DNA from: Myotis daubentonii
Lineage: Eukaryota; Chordata; Mammalia; Chiroptera; Vespertilionidae
Length of the DNA stretch: 64,000 nucleotides
Assembly (NCBI RefSeq): GCF_963259705.1
Contig: NC_081844.1
Location: forward strand, 50,267,501-50,331,500
Direction of reading: 5' to 3'
The notes beneath the pieces were generated by a model. It had not been told where the DNA came from and searched no databases. It was given only the letters and a program-made list of their open reading frames with translations. Below are positions 59,992-64,000 of the stretch, one piece after another (the stretch's first letter is position 1; every line of letters begins with the position of its first letter). A program made the position numbers and the translations under genes.

Positions 59992-61794
59992 TTCCACTCA
60001 ACAGCATTAGTGAGCAGAAGCAGAGAACATTTAATGACAATCAAATATAACATTTTTCATAAAATAATACCAGAATATGGAAGTTTTAAAACAAACATGA
60101 TTTCAAATTTAAATTAATTTTTTTCAACATCACCAATCTTTGTAATGTGATGTTTAATTTTTCCAGGCAGAAAGAAATCTTATTAAAGCAGCATTCTGCA
60201 AAAAGTGATATTTTCTTACTCCGCCCATTTGAAACCACACAGTATTGGCTGCACTAGCCCTTTGGACTTCTCCCCATCTATGTATTCATGGAATGAGAAC
60301 CCTATTGTGATATAAAGTGTAATTCACTCAGCACAATTGACTATCAAACAGTACAGAGTGGGGCTAACACTGGTTTAGAGTTCCTCACACTAAGGGAATG
60401 GTGAAAATGCTAAGATAGGTATAATGCTTTCATGCTGGCCACGCTTGATGGTTTATGTCTTTTCCTCAATTTTGCCTGCCTCCTACTTTCTGTATATAAT
60501 CTGCTTTTTTTCTTTTTTTACATTTCTCAAAAGAGATAAGGAAATTCCCAACTTAAAGAGAGAGAGAGGAGGTGTTATGGTGGCCTTGGTACATTTTCTT
60601 CTCTGGGACTGAGAGTTCTGTGGAAAGGAAAGAACAGTACGTCTTGCAATAAAGCTCTAAATATGCGATCCTGAATGGATAACCTCCCTCTTGAGTCAGA
60701 GGGACTCTTGAACGCTACTTGACCATTTATTTTAACCTTAAATCTTTGTCTTGAAGCTTTAAAAAATGTTTCCAATCTATGTTATATCATTTTATTAAAT
60801 ATAAAATGTTAGGCTTCAGTCTTTTTATTAAAAGTTTAGCCATACTGATACTTATCAATGAATTCATTCTATCAACAAACATTTATTTAATGTCTGTGTC
60901 TGTGAGGAACACATTGTGCCAGGTGACTAGGGTACAGAGTATAAGACTGGCCTGGTTCCTGCTCCCCTAGAGCTTTTTATTCTGACCAGTCACGCACGCA
61001 GCAACTCTGCTTTGCTGGCCATAGTGAGTCTCCCTGCTAGAGGCCTTGAACACTTGAGGTGCTGGATCTTAACAACTAGATGCAAAGAAAAACATTCTTC
61101 TTTCTTTTTGCATTTCTCTTTGTTAGAAAGGTCCCAAAGTAGTGTTGCTTGGGCCCCAATGTATTATACAAATTAAGCAGTTATTTCAGTACTAGCAAAG
61201 ATCTCTTTTCATGGTTCTGTTACTCATGAATTTCAGTTATGGTTTAGCTAAATAACCCTAGTTCCCCAACAGCACAGCTCAAATTAATTACCATGGTTTA
61301 TTCACTTTGAATAATTGCATGAAATACAGACTTCACTGCTGGCTGCTCAGTCCACAGATCACTGTGTAAATAACAGATGTGCATCATCATTAGTGATCAA
61401 TCACATTGCTGCTCCCAAAGCCTGCCATTCGCTTAGTGCCCAGACAGCAACGCCTGTGGCTGCATTGCCTCCTGTCTCCTGGTGATAAACCCTCTGACAC
61501 TTTACGAAAGTGGATACTTGAAAGAGGAAATTGGCCAATAAAGATGCAAGAACAGCAAAGAAACAAAAATGATAATGCTGGAAGTGAAATTCAAATCAAA
61601 CCTAAATAGGGTTGGAGAAGAAATAGCTAATAATGAGAATGCTGGTACTGCTGCTGTTTAGAGACTCTGGATCTGTAGCCAGGGGGACCTGCTAAGGTGG
61701 GCTCATCAACATAAATGAGGAGCGTGGTCGTGAGGAAAACTCCCAGGGGACATGACACCAACAGTAAACTCCGCATTCAAGAATCTCTCAGAGG
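59992..61794. other. Unassigned sequence with a short L2 piece
   Basis: L2 complement at about 60860-60985 (caacaaacatttatttaatgtctg...ggttcctgctcccctagagc). A protein-like relic at about 61406-61609 is noted under findings. No gene supported. Confidence 0.45.
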
Positions 61795-62068
61795 TGTTTC
61801 ATGATGGGGAAAGCACTACGATAACATGTTGGGAGATGATCCAAATTTAGAAAGAAGTAAGATAGGCACAGGGATGTGAAGTACAGCACAGGGAATATAG
61901 CAACAGAATCATAATAACTATGTATGGTGCCGGGGGATACTGGGAATATCAGGGAGCACACTGGGTAAAGCATATGAGTGTCTAACCACTACGCTGTACA
62001 CCTGGAACCCATACAAAGGAATACTGAATGTAAACGGCAACTGATAAATAAAATTTAAATTTAAAAAA
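61795..62068 (+). repeat. L1 3'UTR fragment
   Basis: gatgtgaagtacagcacagggaatatag...taataactatgtatggtg...accactacgctgtacacctggaa...aataaaatttaaatttaaaaaa is the 3' end of an L1MA/L1MB-type element. Confidence 0.85.
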
Positions 62069-63307
62069 GGTACAAACACTTGCAAAGGCATAGAAAAGAT
62101 GCTTACTTTGTATCATTATACAGGAAGTTATACAACGAGAAGACAGCAAGCACTTTTCAGACTTGCCTTAATAAGTTTTTCCAAAGAAATAAGCCATGTT
62201 TACTCTCAATGTGTCTAATGTTTTGCAGTGGAGTGTAAGTAAATAAATAAATATTTGTTTTACTATGTGTCATTTCCCTACACATTTATAACCAATAGAA
62301 AAAAATTCTTTGTAATCATTTAACAATTTTTTTAAAAAGATCACAGAATAACTTCTACCATTAATTTTTAAGAATTCTTTGCCTGGTCTCAGCTTGAAGG
62401 TTTCTTTATGGTCCCACACTACTGTGCAAAACAGAGACTGCCTGTACATATTCTATCCTGCTCTCTTCACAAGACCCATAATGCATGTGGGGTTGGCCCA
62501 GGAGGTTTAAGTACCAGTCATCAAGCACAGAACTTATATTCCTCTTCAATGACTAAGCACGAACAATGTTTCTCAGCCCTTCTACAAAGATAGTTTCACT
62601 GGGCCATCTCATCATTTTGGTAGGCATGACAGAAAGTGCCTGAAATTTGGAAAGATGTATGTAGTTTAAATTACGTTTCCAACAATTCCTCAGCTCCTGA
62701 GTATATATATTCAGTTCTGATTGGACCCAGGAGGCAGCACATCAGTGATGTTCCTCTCTCATGTTTCTATCTCTCTATCCCTCTCCCGTCCTCTCTCTCT
62801 AAAAATTTATTTTAAAAAGAGAAACTGTAATGTCATTTTATTTACTGTTTTTGGTTTACCCTTCGTAAAATGAAGCAAAGGCAACTGTATTTCTTTTCTC
62901 CAGCTAAAAGATATTCACATGATTCTTTTTCTGACATTTTCAGACTTGTATCTCTGGTTACTGTTTTACTGAAACAGTAGATTTATTTGCTTGATTTTGA
63001 ATGTGTATTTGGATGTATGCCTTGAAAAAGATTACATACCACACAATTTCCAATTGCCATTTGATGACAGAGTTCACATCTAACTAATGAGTTTTGTGGT
63101 TCAGTTCTAGTTTGAGATGCCTGGAAATGAGTTGTGGCAGTTGATGGTTATGTAAGTGGATAAAAAATTCTGTATCAGTTCAGCAAAGCACCAAATCACC
63201 AGGGCAAGGATAATAAAATCAGCCTTCTATTCGGCAGCTGGAAAGGGCACAAGACCTCACTCAGGTTTACTCATATAATATAGAGTAAAATCCTTTTTTA
63301 TAGTAAA
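62069..63307. other. Unassigned sequence with a truncated Ves SINE
   Basis: Only the 3' half of a SINE is present at about 62726-62820 (ccaggaggcagcacatcagtg...ctctctatccctctccc..taaaaatttatttt). The rest is unique, with no gene. Confidence 0.6.
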
Positions 63308-63841
63308 CTAGAGGCCCGGTGCATGAAAATTCATGCACTGGAGGGGGTGGTCCTTCAGCCCGGCCTGCCCCCTCTCACAGTCCAGAAGCCCTCAGGGGCG
63401 GGAGGTGACCCGGCGATCAGGGAAGGTGACGCCCCCATCACACCTCTGCTGTTGCCACTGCTGGCAGCGCAAGCCTTGGCCAGCCCTGGTTACCTGAGCC
63501 TCCGGTGGCCCTAGGTGGCTGGGGGGCTGAGGGGACTGGGGAACTTTGGAGGCAGAAGCGCAGAGTGGGACTCCGGGACTGGGCGCTGCCATCTTGTGGC
63601 TGTGGGCACCACTATCTTTGAGGGCAAGGCACTCAATTAGCATATTCTCTCCTTATTGGCTGTGGGCACTGCCATATTTGAGGGTGGGGCAGTCAATTAG
63701 CATATTCCTGCCTTATTGGCTGTGGGTGCCACCATCTTTGAGGGCAATCAATTAGTATATTCCCTCCTTATTGGCTGTGGGTGCTGCCATCTTTGAGACA
63801 GTGTGAGGGTCAATTAGCATATTCCCTCTTATCAGATAGGA
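63308..63841 (-). mobile_element. Non-autonomous Helitron with 4 tandem units (534 bp)
   Basis: Minus strand TCCTATCTGATAAGAGGG (63841) to hairpin gtgcatgaattttcatgcac and CTAG (63308), flanked by A and T. About four units of 54-64 bp (63585-63832) share ggctgtggg..ccatctttgag...caattagcatattc. The head module cagcccggcctgccccctctcaca is shared with the 927 element. Confidence 0.93.
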
Positions 63842-63968
63842 TATCCTTACTCTACATCATAAGCAATAAAACATGAATCCAAATAAATGCGCTTTACTTT
63901 ACATAATTTGTACTTTTCCTTTTTATTGAATTTATTGGGGTGACACTGTTTAAGAAAACTATATAGGT

Positions 63969-64000
63969 GCCCTAACTGGTTTGGCTCAGTGGATAGAGCG
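63969..64000 (+). repeat. Ves SINE, cut by the window end
   Basis: The final 32 bases, gccctaactggtttggctcagtgg..., are the SINE's tRNA-like head with box A. Confidence 0.93.

Overview
The window is a piece of a mammalian nuclear genome, and the repeats point to a vespertilionid bat (Myotis/Eptesicus-type). Ves-type tRNA-derived SINEs occur throughout. At least seven short non-autonomous Helitrons carry the HeliBat-style terminal hairpin next to CTRR, and there are several hAT MITEs. This mix of Helitrons and recent hATs is known from vespertilionids and is very unusual for other mammals. Coding density is low. I can support only two protein-coding genes; most other short open frames are chance frames or transposon relics.

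Gene content: the neuropeptide Y receptor pair NPY1R and NPY5R, arranged head to head. NPY1R is on the minus strand. Its coding exons are at 8812-9510 and 8237-8695, split by a 116-bp intron. Its 5' untranslated exon 2 begins at 9661, and a probable non-coding exon 1 lies in a CpG-rich block near 16.9-17.9 kb. NPY5R is on the plus strand. Its coding exon starts at an acceptor at 36272/36273 with the ATG at 36282, and the last ~79 codons fall into a 200-N assembly gap (37382-37581). A second CpG-rich block at about 29.2-30.25 kb is the likely NPY5R promoter. Both receptors bind the same peptides (NPY, PYY), couple to Gi/o and act in appetite, vascular and stress signalling. The conserved arrangement allows shared regulation from the ~12 kb between the two CpG-rich blocks.

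Layout: 1-6 kb is a nest of old L1, LTRs, Helitrons, MIR and a hAT MITE. 7-9.7 kb is NPY1R. 9.7-17.5 kb is its first intron, with SINEs, a hAT MITE and a 1.14-kb solo LTR with a very CpG-rich core. 18-29 kb is intergenic, with Helitrons and L2. 29-36 kb is the NPY5R promoter and leader region. 36.2-37.4 kb is NPY5R coding sequence. 37.6-64 kb is gene-free, with L1, LTRs, hAT MITEs, microsatellites and a Helitron, ending inside the start of a Ves SINE.

The most informative non-gene observations are an L1 with a classic 3' transduction and intact 16-bp target duplications (58248-59991), the CpG-rich LTR in the NPY1R intron, a 67-bp-arm foldback hAT MITE, and an altered NPY1R C-terminus. I found no evidence for an undescribed multi-gene system. 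All family names come from pattern recognition, with no database search.
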